Below are positions 8,639-19,786 of a stretch of 64,000 nt of DNA, in pieces (position 1 is the first letter of the stretch; each line of letters starts with the position of its first letter). The stretch is from Streptomyces sp. NRRL S-31 (lineage in GTDB: Bacteria > Actinomycetota > Actinomycetes > Streptomycetales > Streptomycetaceae), in contig NZ_JOCB01000003.1 of NCBI RefSeq assembly GCF_000718775.1, positions 1 to 64,000 on the forward strand, given 5' to 3'. The notes under the pieces are model-generated. The model did no database searches. It was not told the DNA's origin and saw only the letters and a program-made list of their open reading frames with translations. The translations under genes were made by a program, and so were the position numbers.

Positions 8639-9076
8639 GTCGCCTCTTCTCTAGCTCGACGAGCTGTCGTACCAGGGTCAACATCCAACCAGCCCCAAAC
8701 GTTCCCGCTCGTGGCTTTCCCTCGAAAAAATCTCCGGGGGCGGCTGTCTGCTGCCGGTTGGCGGCGAATGTGCCGTATTGCGTCTCTATGTGCGTACGGT
8801 TTCGCGCTGTCTTGCTGTCTCGGTCCTCCCGGCCGGGTTGCCGGTTGTTCATGAGGACGTGCCCGGAGCCTAAATGGTTCATGCCCCAAAGGGAACGTGA
8901 TATGTGCTTCACTCCATCGAGGGATCGAACAGGCATGCGAGGCTGGACTAGTGTGAGTTGCCACCGAGGGTGGCGTTACACCGGCTCTACCAGGGCTCGG
9001 TACCCTCTGAGCGGCGACCGAAGCCGCCCCCTTACCCAAAAGGGGGCCATCTGAAATTCAGCGAGGAGCGAACCGC
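8639..9076. promoter_or_regulatory. Divergent promoter region of DUF7455 and parE
   Basis: This 438-base region has no credible gene. It is AT-richer than its surroundings, with runs such as CTCGAAAAAATC. For parE, TAGTGT (8949-8954) with TCGAAC 18 bases upstream is a candidate promoter. A short inverted repeat CCCCCTT-N6-AAGGGGG (9027-9046) lies just before the parE ribosome binding site GAGGAG and could influence translation. Confidence 0.4.
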
Positions 9077-11200
<2,124 letters not shown>

Positions 11201-11217
11201 CCACTGCGCCGGGTATC

Positions 11218-11261
11218 GGCCGAGGGGGGTGGCGGACAGAAGTCCGCCACCCCCCTCGGCC
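11218..11261 (+). terminator. Very strong terminator after parE
   Basis: A perfect 20-base-pair stem (11218-11237 with 11242-11261) with an AGAA loop starts 18 bases after the parE stop. The rest of the gap to 11507 shows no gene. Confidence 0.93.
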
Positions 11262-11507
11262 TTGGGTGACGCACCCCCGACGCCCGTTCGCCGGCCGTCG
11301 GCGGGCACCCGCACACCGTGCGGCTTCGCCCTGCCCGGTTGTCCGGCCCCGAGGGTTTCTCCACCCCTGGGTGGAGATGAACCGCCGTGCGGATCTCCAC
11401 CCGTGATCCACCCGGGGTCCGATCCGCCGGCCCGCCGATCTCCGTAACTTCGAAGGCACCGGGGCGGTGCTCGCTCCGGCTCCGCCTACTCGCTCACGGA
11501 GGATCCG

Positions 11508-12029
11508 ATGTCCGGGCTCGTCGACGTGCTGGTGATCGCGGCCGTGGCCGCCCTGGTGATCGCGCGGCAGTTCCGCGCCCGCCCGATCGACACGGACCGT
11601 CGCTGGTGGCTGCTGCCCGTGGTCCTCGCCGCCGTCGCGTTGCGCGAGCCCGGCGTCCTGGACCCCCACCACCGCGCGGAGTCGGCCGCCCTGCTCGTGG
11701 TCGAGCTGTTCATCGCCCTGGTCACGGGCGCCGGCTGGGGCTGGACCACCCGCGTCTGGACGGCGGCGGACGGCGTCGTGTGGACCGCGACCACCAAGGC
11801 CGGTATCGGCGTGTGGGGCGTGGGCATAGCCCTGCGCGCCGGTGCCTTCGCCCTCGGCTCCGTACGCGGGCTGCACCAGGACAGCTCCGCGCTGATGCTC
11901 GGCCTCGCCGGCACGCTGCTGGTCCGCGGCGCGATCCTGACCTGGCGGGCCCGGTCCTTCGGTGCCGCGAGCCCTCCCGCCCCGGCGTACGGTGGCGGCG
12001 TCCGGCCGGCCTGGAAGGAGCGCGTGTGA
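11508..12029 (+). CDS. DUF1453-like integral membrane protein
   Basis: The 173-residue protein has about five hydrophobic helices (first at 3-17, others around 30-40, 58-80, 95-115 and 125-145). It resembles the DUF1453/CcdC-like family. ATG 11508 follows GGAGGAT. The stop codon overlaps the start of the following histidine kinase by four bases (GTGA), so the two are translationally coupled. It may act as an accessory membrane partner of that kinase; this rests only on the operon arrangement. Confidence 0.7.
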   Translation: MSGLVDVLVIAAVAALVIARQFRARPIDTDRRWWLLPVVLAAVALREPGVLDPHHRAESAALLVVELFIALVTGAGWGWTTRVWTAADGVVWTATTKAGIGVWGVGIALRAGAFALGSVRGLHQDSSALMLGLAGTLLVRGAILTWRARSFGAASPPAPAYGGGVRPAWKERV

Positions 12030-13177
12030 CGGAGAACGTCTGGACACGCTGGCCGTCACGCGAAGCGCTCGGCCCCACCGGCATCAGCCGGCCCCGCCGC
12101 CTGCTCGCCTGGGCCGTCCGCCTGCTCGTGCTGGCCATGCTCCTGTGGGCCGCCTTCAGCCAGCGGCACGTCGGCCCCTGGGGAGCGCTCGCGGCAGTGG
12201 GCGGGATCGTCGTCGCCGCTCTCGTCTCCTGGGCCTTCTTCCGGACGACCTATGATCACCGGCTGGTGCCGTCCCTCGCGCTCATGGGCGTGCTCCTGGG
12301 CATCGCGGTCGCCGCCGAGGCGACGGGATTCACCGGACCGGCCCTCGTGATCTGGTGCGGCTGCGGAGTCAGCGCGCTGGAGCGGCTCCCGCTCGGTGCC
12401 GCGGTCCCGAGCGCGTCGGTGGCGCTGGCCTCCTACTCCGCGTTCACCAACGACGTCTGGCTGACCACGGCGGCCACGGTGGCCGGCATGGCCCTCGCCG
12501 GATACGTCCTGCGGCTCGACGCGGAAGCCCGGGGCGGCGCGCAGCGGCTGCTCGCGCAGGAACGCGCCGCCCGCGCGGCGGAGGCCGAGTCCGCGGCGCT
12601 GGCCGAGCGGACCCGCATCGCACGGGAGATCCATGACGTGCTGGCACACAGCCTCTCGGCGCAGCTCGTGCACCTGGAGGCGGCCCGGCTGCTGATCGAG
12701 AACGGCGCGGATCGCCAACGGATCCTGGAGCGGGTGGTGGCCGCCCGGGGGATGGCCCGCGACGGCCTCGCCGAGACCCGGCAGGCGCTGTCCGCGCTGC
12801 GGGGCGAGCTGACCCCGCTGGAGGACTTCCTGACCGGCCTCGTCAGCGGCGCCGACGGTGCCGAGGTCACCGTCACAGGTGAACGCAGACCCCTGCCGGC
12901 CGAAGCGTCCCAGGCCGTGCGGCGGGTCGCGCAGGAAGCGCTGACGAACGTCCGCAAGCACGCCCACGGCGCCAGGGTCGACGTCCGGCTCGACTACAGC
13001 GAGCACCAAGTGACGCTCGATGTGCGGGACTCGGGCGGCCGGCCGGGCGAACTCGACGGCTCCGGAGGTGGGTACGGTCTGCTGGGCATGCGCGAACGCG
13101 CGGAGCTGCTGGGCGGTTCGCTGGACGCCGGACCGGACGAAGAGGGGTTCGTGGTGACGCTGAAGGTGCCCGTATGA
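12026..13177 (+). CDS. NarL-type sensor histidine kinase (HisKA_3)
   Basis: The 383-residue kinase has an N-terminal membrane block of about five to six segments (residues about 20-160) and a short coiled linker rich in Ala/Glu. The dimerisation/phospho-acceptor helix follows with H203 in REIHDVLAHS. The HATPase_c domain shows NVRKHAHGA, DSGGRPG and GYGLLGMRERAELLGG. There is no large extracellular sensor, so it probably senses a membrane or intramembrane signal. GTG 12026 overlaps the upstream stop, and its own stop overlaps the response regulator start (ATGA). The three genes form one operon. Confidence 0.9.
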   Translation: MTENVWTRWPSREALGPTGISRPRRLLAWAVRLLVLAMLLWAAFSQRHVGPWGALAAVGGIVVAALVSWAFFRTTYDHRLVPSLALMGVLLGIAVAAEATGFTGPALVIWCGCGVSALERLPLGAAVPSASVALASYSAFTNDVWLTTAATVAGMALAGYVLRLDAEARGGAQRLLAQERAARAAEAESAALAERTRIAREIHDVLAHSLSAQLVHLEAARLLIENGADRQRILERVVAARGMARDGLAETRQALSALRGELTPLEDFLTGLVSGADGAEVTVTGERRPLPAEASQAVRRVAQEALTNVRKHAHGARVDVRLDYSEHQVTLDVRDSGGRPGELDGSGGGYGLLGMRERAELLGGSLDAGPDEEGFVVTLKVPV

Positions 13178-13863
13178 CGGATCCGGAGGTGGAGAGGAAG
13201 TCCGCGCGGGTGGTCGTGGTCGACGATCAGACCGTGGTCCGGGAGGGCATCGTGATGCTGCTCGGCCTGCTGCCCGGCGTGGACGTGGTGGGGGCCGCGG
13301 GCGATGGCGAGGAGGCGGTGCGGCTGGTCGGTGAACTCGCGCCGGACGTCGTGCTGATGGACCTCCGGATGCCGCGCTGCGACGGCGTGGAGGCCACCCG
13401 GCGGATCCGGACGCGGTATCCCGGCACCCAGGTCGTGGTGCTCACCACCTACGCGGACGACGAGTCGCTGTTCCCCGCGCTGCGGGCCGGCGCCCGGGGG
13501 TACCTGACGAAGGACGCGGGCGGGGAGGAGATCGTCCGTGCCGTGCACAGCGTGCTGTCGGGGGACGCGGGGTTGTCGCCGAGCATCCAGCGGCGGCTGC
13601 TCGAGCGGCTGGCGCAGCCCGAACCCGAGCCCCTGCCGGCGGCGGGGCAGGCGCCCGACGGACTGACCGCGCGGGAGACCGAGGTCCTGGTGCTGATCGC
13701 CGAGGGGCTCAGCAACCAGGAGATCGCTCGCAGGCTCCATGTGTCGACCACGACCGTGAAGACGCACACCAACAACCTCTTCGCCAAGACGGGCCTCAAG
13801 GACCGAGCGCAAGCGGTGCGTTACGCCTACGGCAAGGGGCTGGTGCGGCCTTCTCCCCGGTAA
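13174..13863 (+). CDS. NarL/LuxR-family response regulator
   Basis: The 229-residue protein has a receiver domain (about 12-130) with D17-D18, phospho-acceptor D63 (VLMDLRMP) and conserved K near TKDAGG. A C-terminal LuxR helix-turn-helix follows (LTARETEVLVLIAEGLSNQE). It is the cognate partner of the overlapping upstream kinase. Targets cannot be read from the sequence. Confidence 0.93.
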   Translation: MTDPEVERKSARVVVVDDQTVVREGIVMLLGLLPGVDVVGAAGDGEEAVRLVGELAPDVVLMDLRMPRCDGVEATRRIRTRYPGTQVVVLTTYADDESLFPALRAGARGYLTKDAGGEEIVRAVHSVLSGDAGLSPSIQRRLLERLAQPEPEPLPAAGQAPDGLTARETEVLVLIAEGLSNQEIARRLHVSTTTVKTHTNNLFAKTGLKDRAQAVRYAYGKGLVRPSPR

Positions 13864-13905
13864 GTCACCTGATGGAGTGAAGAGCCGGAGGAAGAAGAGT
13901 CAGGG

Positions 13906-14481
13906 ATGGTCCCGGTCTGTCCATCCTTGGGCATGCAGTCAAGCAATGGTCGTCCCCAGGGAGCCGGGAACGGTCCCGAGAGTTCGGGCGGGAAGCACGA
14001 GGACCACGGCGGGCCCACCCGTGACGTGACGTACCAGGACCCCTGGTACGACGCCGCGGACGCGGGCTGGGCGAACCTGGACGGGGCGGGTCTGCCGACG
14101 CCGTCCGTGCCGCCCGCGCGGGGCGGGCCCGGCGAGCCGGGGGTGCGCGCCCGCGATGTGTACGTCGAGGTGCAGCGCGGGCCGGCGTTCCAGGAGGTGC
14201 GCGGCAGGTACCGGCGGTTCGTGGTGCCGGGAGTCGCCGGCTTCCTGCTCTGGTATGTGGGTTATGTGATCGCCGCGACGACGGCGCCCGCACTCATGGC
14301 CCGGCCCGTGGTGGGGGCGGTGAACGTGGCCATGTTCGCGGGGCTCGCGCAGTTCCTCACCACGTTCCTGTTCACCTGGGCCTACGCCCGGCACGCGCGG
14401 CTGCGCCGCGACCGGGCCGCGCTGGAGCTGCGCTGGGACACCCAGGAACTGGCCCGCGGAGCCAGGGGAGGTGCCGCGTGA
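13906..14481 (+). CDS. DUF485 membrane protein, partner of the SSS symporter
   Basis: The 191-residue protein has a hydrophilic Gly/Pro-rich N-terminal half. A DUF485 domain follows with two transmembrane helices (about residues 105-130 and 140-162) and a basic tail. DUF485 proteins (YjcH in E. coli) are encoded immediately before acetate/carboxylate symporters, as here. ATG 13906 has a purine-rich AGGAAGAAGAG upstream; ATG 13933 is an alternative without a clear ribosome binding site. The stop overlaps the symporter start. Confidence 0.82.
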   Translation: MVPVCPSLGMQSSNGRPQGAGNGPESSGGKHEDHGGPTRDVTYQDPWYDAADAGWANLDGAGLPTPSVPPARGGPGEPGVRARDVYVEVQRGPAFQEVRGRYRRFVVPGVAGFLLWYVGYVIAATTAPALMARPVVGAVNVAMFAGLAQFLTTFLFTWAYARHARLRRDRAALELRWDTQELARGARGGAA

Positions 14482-16073
14482 ACGGTGACCATCAGACCCT
14501 GGCGCTGCTGCTGATCAGCGGGTTCGTGGCGGTCACGCTCGGGATCACGACCTGGGTGAGTCGCGGACGGCACGGTTCCGCGGAGGAGTTCTACGCCGGC
14601 GGGCGGCTGTTCACCCCGATGGAGAATGGTTTCGCCATCGCGGGCGACTACATGTCGGCCGCCTCCTTCCTCGGCATCAGCGGACTCATCGCGCTGTACG
14701 GGTACGACGGGCTGCTCTACGGCGTGGGCTTCCTCGTGGCCTGGCTGGTCGTGCTGTTCCTCGTCGCCGAACTGGTGCGCAACTGCGGGCGGTTCACCCT
14801 GGCCGACGTGGTGGCCGCGCGGATGAGGGAGCGGCCGGTGCGGATCGCCGCGGGAACGTCCTCGGTGGTGGTGTCCGTCCTGTATCTGGTGGCACAGATG
14901 GTCGGCGCGGGCAGCCTGGTGGCGCTGCTGCTCGGGCGGACCGGGGGCGCGGCGCAGGTCTGGGCGGTCATCGGCGTCGGCGCGCTCATGGTGATCTACG
15001 TGTCGCTGGGCGGGATGCGGGCCACCACCTGGATCCAGATCGTGAAGGCGGTCCTGCTGCTCGGCGGGACGGTCCTGCTGACCGTACTCGTCCTGCTGCG
15101 CTTCCACGGCGACGTCGACCGGCTGCTCCTCACCGCCGCGGAGCGCAGCGGGCGGGGCAAGGCGTTCCTGGCGCCCGGGCTGAAGTACGGCGGGGACTGG
15201 ACCGCCCGGCTCGACTTCATCAGCCTGGGGCTCGCGCTGGTGCTGGGCACGGCCGGACTGCCGCACATCCTGTCCCGCTTCTACACCGTGCCGACCGCGC
15301 GGGCCGCCCGCCGCTCCGTGGTGTGGTCCATCGGTCTGATCGGCGGTTTCTACCTGATGACGATCGTCCTCGGCTTCGGCGCGGCGGCGGTGGTGGGGTC
15401 CGGTGCGGTACGCGCGTCCAACGCGGCGGGGAACACCGCGGTGCCGCTCCTCGCCCTGGACCTGGGCGGCGGAGCGGGCTCGACAGGAGGCACCGTGCTG
15501 TTCGCGGTGGTCGTCGCCGTGGCCTTCGCGACGATCCTCGCCGTGGTCGCGGGCATTACGCTCGCCTCCTCCGCCTCGGTGGCCCATGACCTGTACGCGA
15601 CGCTGCGGCGCCCCGGTGGCAGGGTCCCGCGCGGCGAGGTGGCGGTGGCACGGTGGGCCGCGGTCGGCGTCGGCGTCGTGGCGATCGCGCTCGGTCTGCT
15701 GGCTCGCGATCTCAACGTCGCCTTCCTCGTCGGGCTCGCCTTCGCGGTCGCCGCGTCGGCGAACCTGCCGGTCCTGCTCTACTCGCTGTTCTGGCGCTCT
15801 TTCACCACGCGGGGCGCGGTGTGGGCGGTGTACGGCGGTCTGGTGCCGGCGATCGCACTGGTGCTGCTCTCCCCGGTGGTGTCCGGCAGCCCGGAGTCGC
15901 TGTTCCCGGGCGTCGACTTCCAGTACTTCCCGCTGGAGAACCCGGGGGTCGTCTCCATCCCGCTCGGCTTCCTCGCCGGCTGGCTGGGCACGGTCACCTC
16001 GGACGAGGTCGTGGACGAGGCCACGTTCGCGGAAACCGAGGTGCGTTCGCTGACCGGGGCCGGAGCCGTGTGA
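14478..16073 (+). CDS. Sodium:solute symporter, ActP/MctC-type monocarboxylate transporter
   Basis: The 531-residue protein has about 13 hydrophobic segments and the SSS-family sequence EFYAGGRLFTPMENGFAIAGDYMSAASFLG near the N-terminus (split here: EFYAGGRLF, then AIAGDYMSAASF). Further family features are LPHILSRFYTVP and the glycine-rich helices after it. It probably imports acetate, pyruvate or propionate with Na+ or H+. GTG 14478 overlaps the DUF485 gene (GTGA). A CitB-family response regulator gene converges on it. Acetate uptake would feed the citrate synthases at 23-26 kb, but this link is inferred from family roles. Confidence 0.88.
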   Translation: MNGDHQTLALLLISGFVAVTLGITTWVSRGRHGSAEEFYAGGRLFTPMENGFAIAGDYMSAASFLGISGLIALYGYDGLLYGVGFLVAWLVVLFLVAELVRNCGRFTLADVVAARMRERPVRIAAGTSSVVVSVLYLVAQMVGAGSLVALLLGRTGGAAQVWAVIGVGALMVIYVSLGGMRATTWIQIVKAVLLLGGTVLLTVLVLLRFHGDVDRLLLTAAERSGRGKAFLAPGLKYGGDWTARLDFISLGLALVLGTAGLPHILSRFYTVPTARAARRSVVWSIGLIGGFYLMTIVLGFGAAAVVGSGAVRASNAAGNTAVPLLALDLGGGAGSTGGTVLFAVVVAVAFATILAVVAGITLASSASVAHDLYATLRRPGGRVPRGEVAVARWAAVGVGVVAIALGLLARDLNVAFLVGLAFAVAASANLPVLLYSLFWRSFTTRGAVWAVYGGLVPAIALVLLSPVVSGSPESLFPGVDFQYFPLENPGVVSIPLGFLAGWLGTVTSDEVVDEATFAETEVRSLTGAGAV

Positions 16074-16110
16074 CCCGCCCGCGGGCCCGGCCCTTCCCGG
16101 ACGCGAGGCC

Positions 16111-16803
16111 CTACGGCGCCACCCAGGCGTACCGGTGTTCCGGGCGGCCGGTGTCGCCGTACTTCAGGGACAGCCGGAGACGGCCCGCCTGCTCCAGATG
16201 GCGGAGGTAGCGCTGGGCGGTGGAGCGGCTCAGCCCCGTCCGGGCCGCCACCTCGTGGGCCGAGAGCGGATGGCCGGCGCGGTGCAGGACGCCGCAGATG
16301 AGGTCGGTCGTGGGCTCGGAGTGCCCGGTCGGCAGGCCGGGCGCGGAGGGAGCGGTGGCGGTGCGCAGGGCGCCGAAGATCCGGTCGACCTGCTCCTGCC
16401 CCGCCAGGCCGCGTCCGCCGACCCGGTCGACCGTGCGGCGCAGGGCGGCGTAGGAGTCCAGGCGGGTGCGCAGCGCGGCGAAGGTGAACGGTTTGACCAG
16501 GTAGTGCAGGGCACCGAGGCGCATCGCCTGCTGGACGGTCGTCACGTCGCTGGCCGCCGTGATCATGATGACGTCGGTGCGGTGGCCCTGCTCCCGCATG
16601 CGGTGCACGAGTTCCAGGCCGGTCCGGTCCGGCAGGTAGTGGTCGAGCAGGACCAGGTCGACGGTGCCGCGTTCGACCGCGGCCAGGGCCTGGGCGGCGG
16701 TGTGCGCACGGGCGGTCACCCGGAAACCGGGAACCTTTCCCACGTACTTGGCGTTGATCTCGGCGACGCGGAAGTCGTCGTCCACCACCAGGACGTCAAT
16801 CAT
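16111..16803 (-). CDS. CitB/DpiA-family response regulator (no adjacent kinase)
   Basis: This is a 230-residue paralogue of the regulator at 19787-20467. The receiver domain carries D8-D9-D10 and phospho-acceptor D54 (LVLLDHYLPD). A linker follows, then a C-terminal helix-turn-helix (LSAHEVAARTGLSRSTAQRY). ATG 16803 was chosen because it begins the receiver fold exactly (MIDVLVVDDD) and has GGAGAGG upstream. The frame extends further upstream but encodes nothing recognisable. It is divergent from the ABC transporter operon and has no kinase of its own nearby except the one at 20467-22161, which may serve both regulators. Confidence 0.87.
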   Translation of the reverse strand: MIDVLVVDDDFRVAEINAKYVGKVPGFRVTARAHTAAQALAAVERGTVDLVLLDHYLPDRTGLELVHRMREQGHRTDVIMITAASDVTTVQQAMRLGALHYLVKPFTFAALRTRLDSYAALRRTVDRVGGRGLAGQEQVDRIFGALRTATAPSAPGLPTGHSEPTTDLICGVLHRAGHPLSAHEVAARTGLSRSTAQRYLRHLEQAGRLRLSLKYGDTGRPEHRYAWVAP

Positions 16804-16864
16804 CGGGGCCTCTCCTTCAAGGCCGGCGAGCGTGGAGCCCGTCTTTCGGCTCCGCAGTTGTAGC

Positions 16865-16906
16865 GCGAGCAAAACGAGCACAACAGGTTCTTGCGAGCAA
16901 AAGAAC
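16865..16906. promoter_or_regulatory. Operator-like repeats between regulator and ABC transporter
   Basis: The ten-base sequence GCGAGCAAAA occurs at 16865-16874 and 16893-16902, with a partial third copy at 16875. The second copy lies within the dyad GTTCTT-N8-AAGAAC (16887-16906). This AT-richer block is centred in the 158-base divergent region. It is a natural binding site for one of the CitB-type regulators, controlling its own gene and the transporter. Confidence 0.5.
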
Positions 16907-16961
16907 GGCTTGAGCTCACAAGACTCCTGCCGTGACCGGGCCGCGCCTACCGTCCCGGCCC

Positions 16962-17777
16962 ATGAGCGCATACACCGGCCCCGCCATCGAGCTGCGGGGC
17001 GCCGGCAAGATCTTCAAAACCCCGTCAGGGGGGCTGCACACGGCCGTGCACGGCCTGGACCTCACCGTCGGGCGCGGCGAGTTCGTGGCCGTCGTAGGTC
17101 CGACCGGCTGCGGCAAGTCCACCACCCTGACGCTGGTCAGCGGCCTGGAGGAGCCCACCGAGGGTGAGGTGCTGGTGGCCGGGGAGGCGGTCGACGGCGT
17201 CGGCGACAAGGTCGGCTTCGTCTTCCAGCAGGACGCCACCTTCCCCTGGCGGACGGTCCTGTCCAACGTCATGGCGGGTCCGCGCTTCCGGGGCGTACCC
17301 AAGGCGGAGGCCAGGGAGAAGGCCCGCGAGTGGCTGGCCCGCGTCGGACTCGCCGCCTTCGAGGACCGCTATCCGCACCAGCTCTCCGGCGGTCAGCGCA
17401 AGCGGGTCGCCCTGGCGGCCACGTTCGTCAACGACCCCGAGATCCTGCTGATGGACGAGCCGTTCTCGGCGCTGGACGTGCAGACCCGGGCGTTGATGTC
17501 GGACGAGCTGCTGGAACTGTGGGAGGGCACCGGTGCCTCCGTCGTCTTCGTCACCCACGACCTGGAGGAGTCCATCGCGCTGGCCGACAAGGTCGTCGTG
17601 ATGACCGCCGGACCCGCGACCGTGAAGCAGGTCTTCGACATCGACCTGCCGCGCCCCCGCAAGGTCGAGTCGGTGCGGCTGGAACCGCGGTTCATCGAGA
17701 TCTACCGCGAGATCTGGGAGTCCCTCGGCGAAGAGGTCCGCATCACCCGTGAGAGGGGTGCCGCCCATGTCGCCTGA
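16962..17777 (+). CDS. ABC transporter ATP-binding protein, NitT/TauT (SsuB) type
   Basis: The 271-residue ATPase has Walker A GPTGCGKSTT (about 46-55), Q-loop FVFQQD, signature LSGGQRKRV, Walker B ILLMDEP and H-loop VTHD. The sequence FPWRTVLSNV after the Q-loop is characteristic of nitrate/sulfonate/taurine/aliphatic-compound importers. ATG 16962 fits the family N-terminus better than GTG 16932. The gene overlaps the permease start by 11 bases. It powers the importer formed with the next two products. Confidence 0.92.
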   Translation: MSAYTGPAIELRGAGKIFKTPSGGLHTAVHGLDLTVGRGEFVAVVGPTGCGKSTTLTLVSGLEEPTEGEVLVAGEAVDGVGDKVGFVFQQDATFPWRTVLSNVMAGPRFRGVPKAEAREKAREWLARVGLAAFEDRYPHQLSGGQRKRVALAATFVNDPEILLMDEPFSALDVQTRALMSDELLELWEGTGASVVFVTHDLEESIALADKVVVMTAGPATVKQVFDIDLPRPRKVESVRLEPRFIEIYREIWESLGEEVRITRERGAAHVA

Positions 17778-18633
17778 GGTTCTCAAGCCCCCGGTCGTCG
17801 ACACCGCCGCCGCGACGCCCGGTCGGGCCCAGACCCGCGCCCGGGCGGCACGCCGGCACAAGCTCCTCGTCAACGCGGCACGCGTGGTGGTCCTGGTGGC
17901 CGTCCTCGGGCTGTGGGAGGCGCTGTCCCGCGCCGAGGTCATCGACCCGTTCAACTTCTCGATGCCCTCGAAGATCTGGGACCAGATCCACACCTGGGTG
18001 ACCCATGGGACGGCCCTCGGCTCCCTGGGCGAGCAGATCTGGTACACGCTGTACGAGGCACTGCTCGGCTGGGTCATCGGTGTGGTCGGCGGTGTCCTGC
18101 TCGGCATCGCGCTGGGGCGGATCAGATTGCTCGCCGAGATCTTTGGTCCGTACATCAAGGTGCTCAACTCGATCCCCAGGATCGTCCTGGCGCCCATCTT
18201 CCTGATCTGGTTCGGCCTCGGGCCGTCCTCCAAAGTCGCCTCCGCCGTGGTGCTCGTCTTCTTCCCGGTGTTCTTCAACGCCTTCCAGGGCGCCCGCGAG
18301 GTGGACCGCAACCTCGTGGCGAACGCCCGAGTCCTGGGCGCGAGCGACCGCAGGGTGACCCTCCAGGTGGTCGTGCCGTCGGCCACCTCCTGGATCTTCA
18401 CCAGCCTCCACGTCAGCTTCGGCTTCGCGCTCATCGGCGCCATCGTCGGCGAGTACATCGGCGCGACCAAGGGCATCGGCCTGCTCGTCGCGCAGTCGCA
18501 GAACACCTTCAACGCGGCCGGCGTGTACGCCGCGATGGTCATCCTCGCCGTCGTCGCCCTCGTCGCCGAGGGCCTGCTGACCTTCGCCGAGCGCCGCATC
18601 TTCCGCTGGAAACCGACCGGTTCCGACAGCTGA
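17767..18633 (+). CDS. ABC transporter permease, NitT/TauT (SsuC) type
   Basis: The 288-residue membrane protein has about six helices and the binding-protein-dependent transport permease signature around residues 180-240 (including EVDRNLVANARVLGAS, the EAA loop that contacts the ATPase). ATG 17767 has GAGAGGGG upstream and lies inside the end of the ATPase gene; GTG 17749 is an upstream alternative. It moves the substrate delivered by the lipoprotein at 18693-19745. Confidence 0.92.
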   Translation: MSPEVLKPPVVDTAAATPGRAQTRARAARRHKLLVNAARVVVLVAVLGLWEALSRAEVIDPFNFSMPSKIWDQIHTWVTHGTALGSLGEQIWYTLYEALLGWVIGVVGGVLLGIALGRIRLLAEIFGPYIKVLNSIPRIVLAPIFLIWFGLGPSSKVASAVVLVFFPVFFNAFQGAREVDRNLVANARVLGASDRRVTLQVVVPSATSWIFTSLHVSFGFALIGAIVGEYIGATKGIGLLVAQSQNTFNAAGVYAAMVILAVVALVAEGLLTFAERRIFRWKPTGSDS

Positions 18634-18692
18634 GCCGACCTGCCCGCTTCCCTCCCGCACCCGCACCGCCCCCTCACAAGGACGTGAACCGC

Positions 18693-19745
18693 ATGCGCAA
18701 GCCCACCGGACCCGTGGCCCTGGCCGTCGCCGGACTCCTCGCCCTCTCCTCGCTCACCGCCTGCGCCAACGACGCGGCCGGCCCCACGGCCGACACCGGC
18801 GGCGGAGGCGGCAAGGGCGAGACCGTCAAGATCATGGTCGGCGGACTGGACAAGGTCATCTACCTGCCCGCCATGCTCACCCAGCGCCTCGGCCACTTCC
18901 GGGCCGAGGGCCTGAACGTCCAGCTCCTCAGCGAGCCCGCCGGGGTCCAGGCCGAGACCGCGCTCGTCTCCGGCCAGGTGCAGGGAGCGGTCGGGTTCTA
19001 CGACCACACCCTCGATCTCCAGGTGAAGGGCAAGTCGGTGGAGTCCGTGGTGCAGTTCTCGCACGCGCCCGGCGAGGTCGAGGTCGTCTCGGACAAGGCG
19101 GCCGGTGAGCTCACCTCGCCCGAGGACTTCAAGGGCCGCAAGCTGGGTGTGACCGGGCTCGGCTCCTCGACCGACTTCCTCACCAAGTACCTGGCGGTGA
19201 AGAACGGCGTGCCGATCAGCGAGTTCACACCGGTCGCGGTGGGCGCCGGGCCGACGTTCATCGCGGCGCTCCAGAAGGGCGCGATCGACGGCGGTATGAC
19301 CACCGATCCGACCGTCGCGACGATCCTGGCCAAGAAGGCCGGGAAGATCCTCGTCGACATGCGCACCCCCGAGGGCTCGCAGAAGGCGCTGGGCGGGCCG
19401 TACCCGTCGTCCAGTCTGTACATGCAGACGGACTGGGTGAACGGACACAAGGACACCGTCCAGAAGTTGGTCAACGCATTCGTCAAGACGCTCAAGTGGA
19501 TGTCCACGCACAGCGCCGACGAGATCGCCGCCAAGATGCCCGCCGACTACTCCCAGGGTGACAAGGCCCTGTACACACAGGCCGTCAAGAGCACCCTGCC
19601 GATGTTCACCGACGACGGCGTGATGCCCCAGGGCGGCCCCGAGACCGTGGAGAAGGTGCTCAAGGCGTTCAACCCCAACATCAAGAACGCCGACGTCGAC
19701 CTGGACAAGACGTACACGACGGAGTTCGTCAAGGCGGCCGGGTGA
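18693..19745 (+). CDS. ABC transporter substrate-binding lipoprotein (NMT1/SsuA-like)
   Basis: The 350-residue lipoprotein has a signal peptide ending in the lipobox LTAC with lipidated C24. A Gly-rich spacer and a two-lobe NMT1/ThiY-type binding domain follow (VGGLDKVIYLPAMLTQRLG, then GLGSSTDFLTKYLAV). Family ligands include sulfonates, nitrate, thiamine precursors and aromatic carboxylates; the exact ligand is not readable. ATG 18693 is ten bases after AAGGA, whereas GTG 18684 is too close to it. The adjacent CitB-type regulators suggest a carboxylate-like substrate, which is inference. Confidence 0.9.
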   Translation: MRKPTGPVALAVAGLLALSSLTACANDAAGPTADTGGGGGKGETVKIMVGGLDKVIYLPAMLTQRLGHFRAEGLNVQLLSEPAGVQAETALVSGQVQGAVGFYDHTLDLQVKGKSVESVVQFSHAPGEVEVVSDKAAGELTSPEDFKGRKLGVTGLGSSTDFLTKYLAVKNGVPISEFTPVAVGAGPTFIAALQKGAIDGGMTTDPTVATILAKKAGKILVDMRTPEGSQKALGGPYPSSSLYMQTDWVNGHKDTVQKLVNAFVKTLKWMSTHSADEIAAKMPADYSQGDKALYTQAVKSTLPMFTDDGVMPQGGPETVEKVLKAFNPNIKNADVDLDKTYTTEFVKAAG

Positions 19746-19786
19746 CCGCCGCGTAGGCGGCGGACCGGCCACCGCATGAGGTCCGC

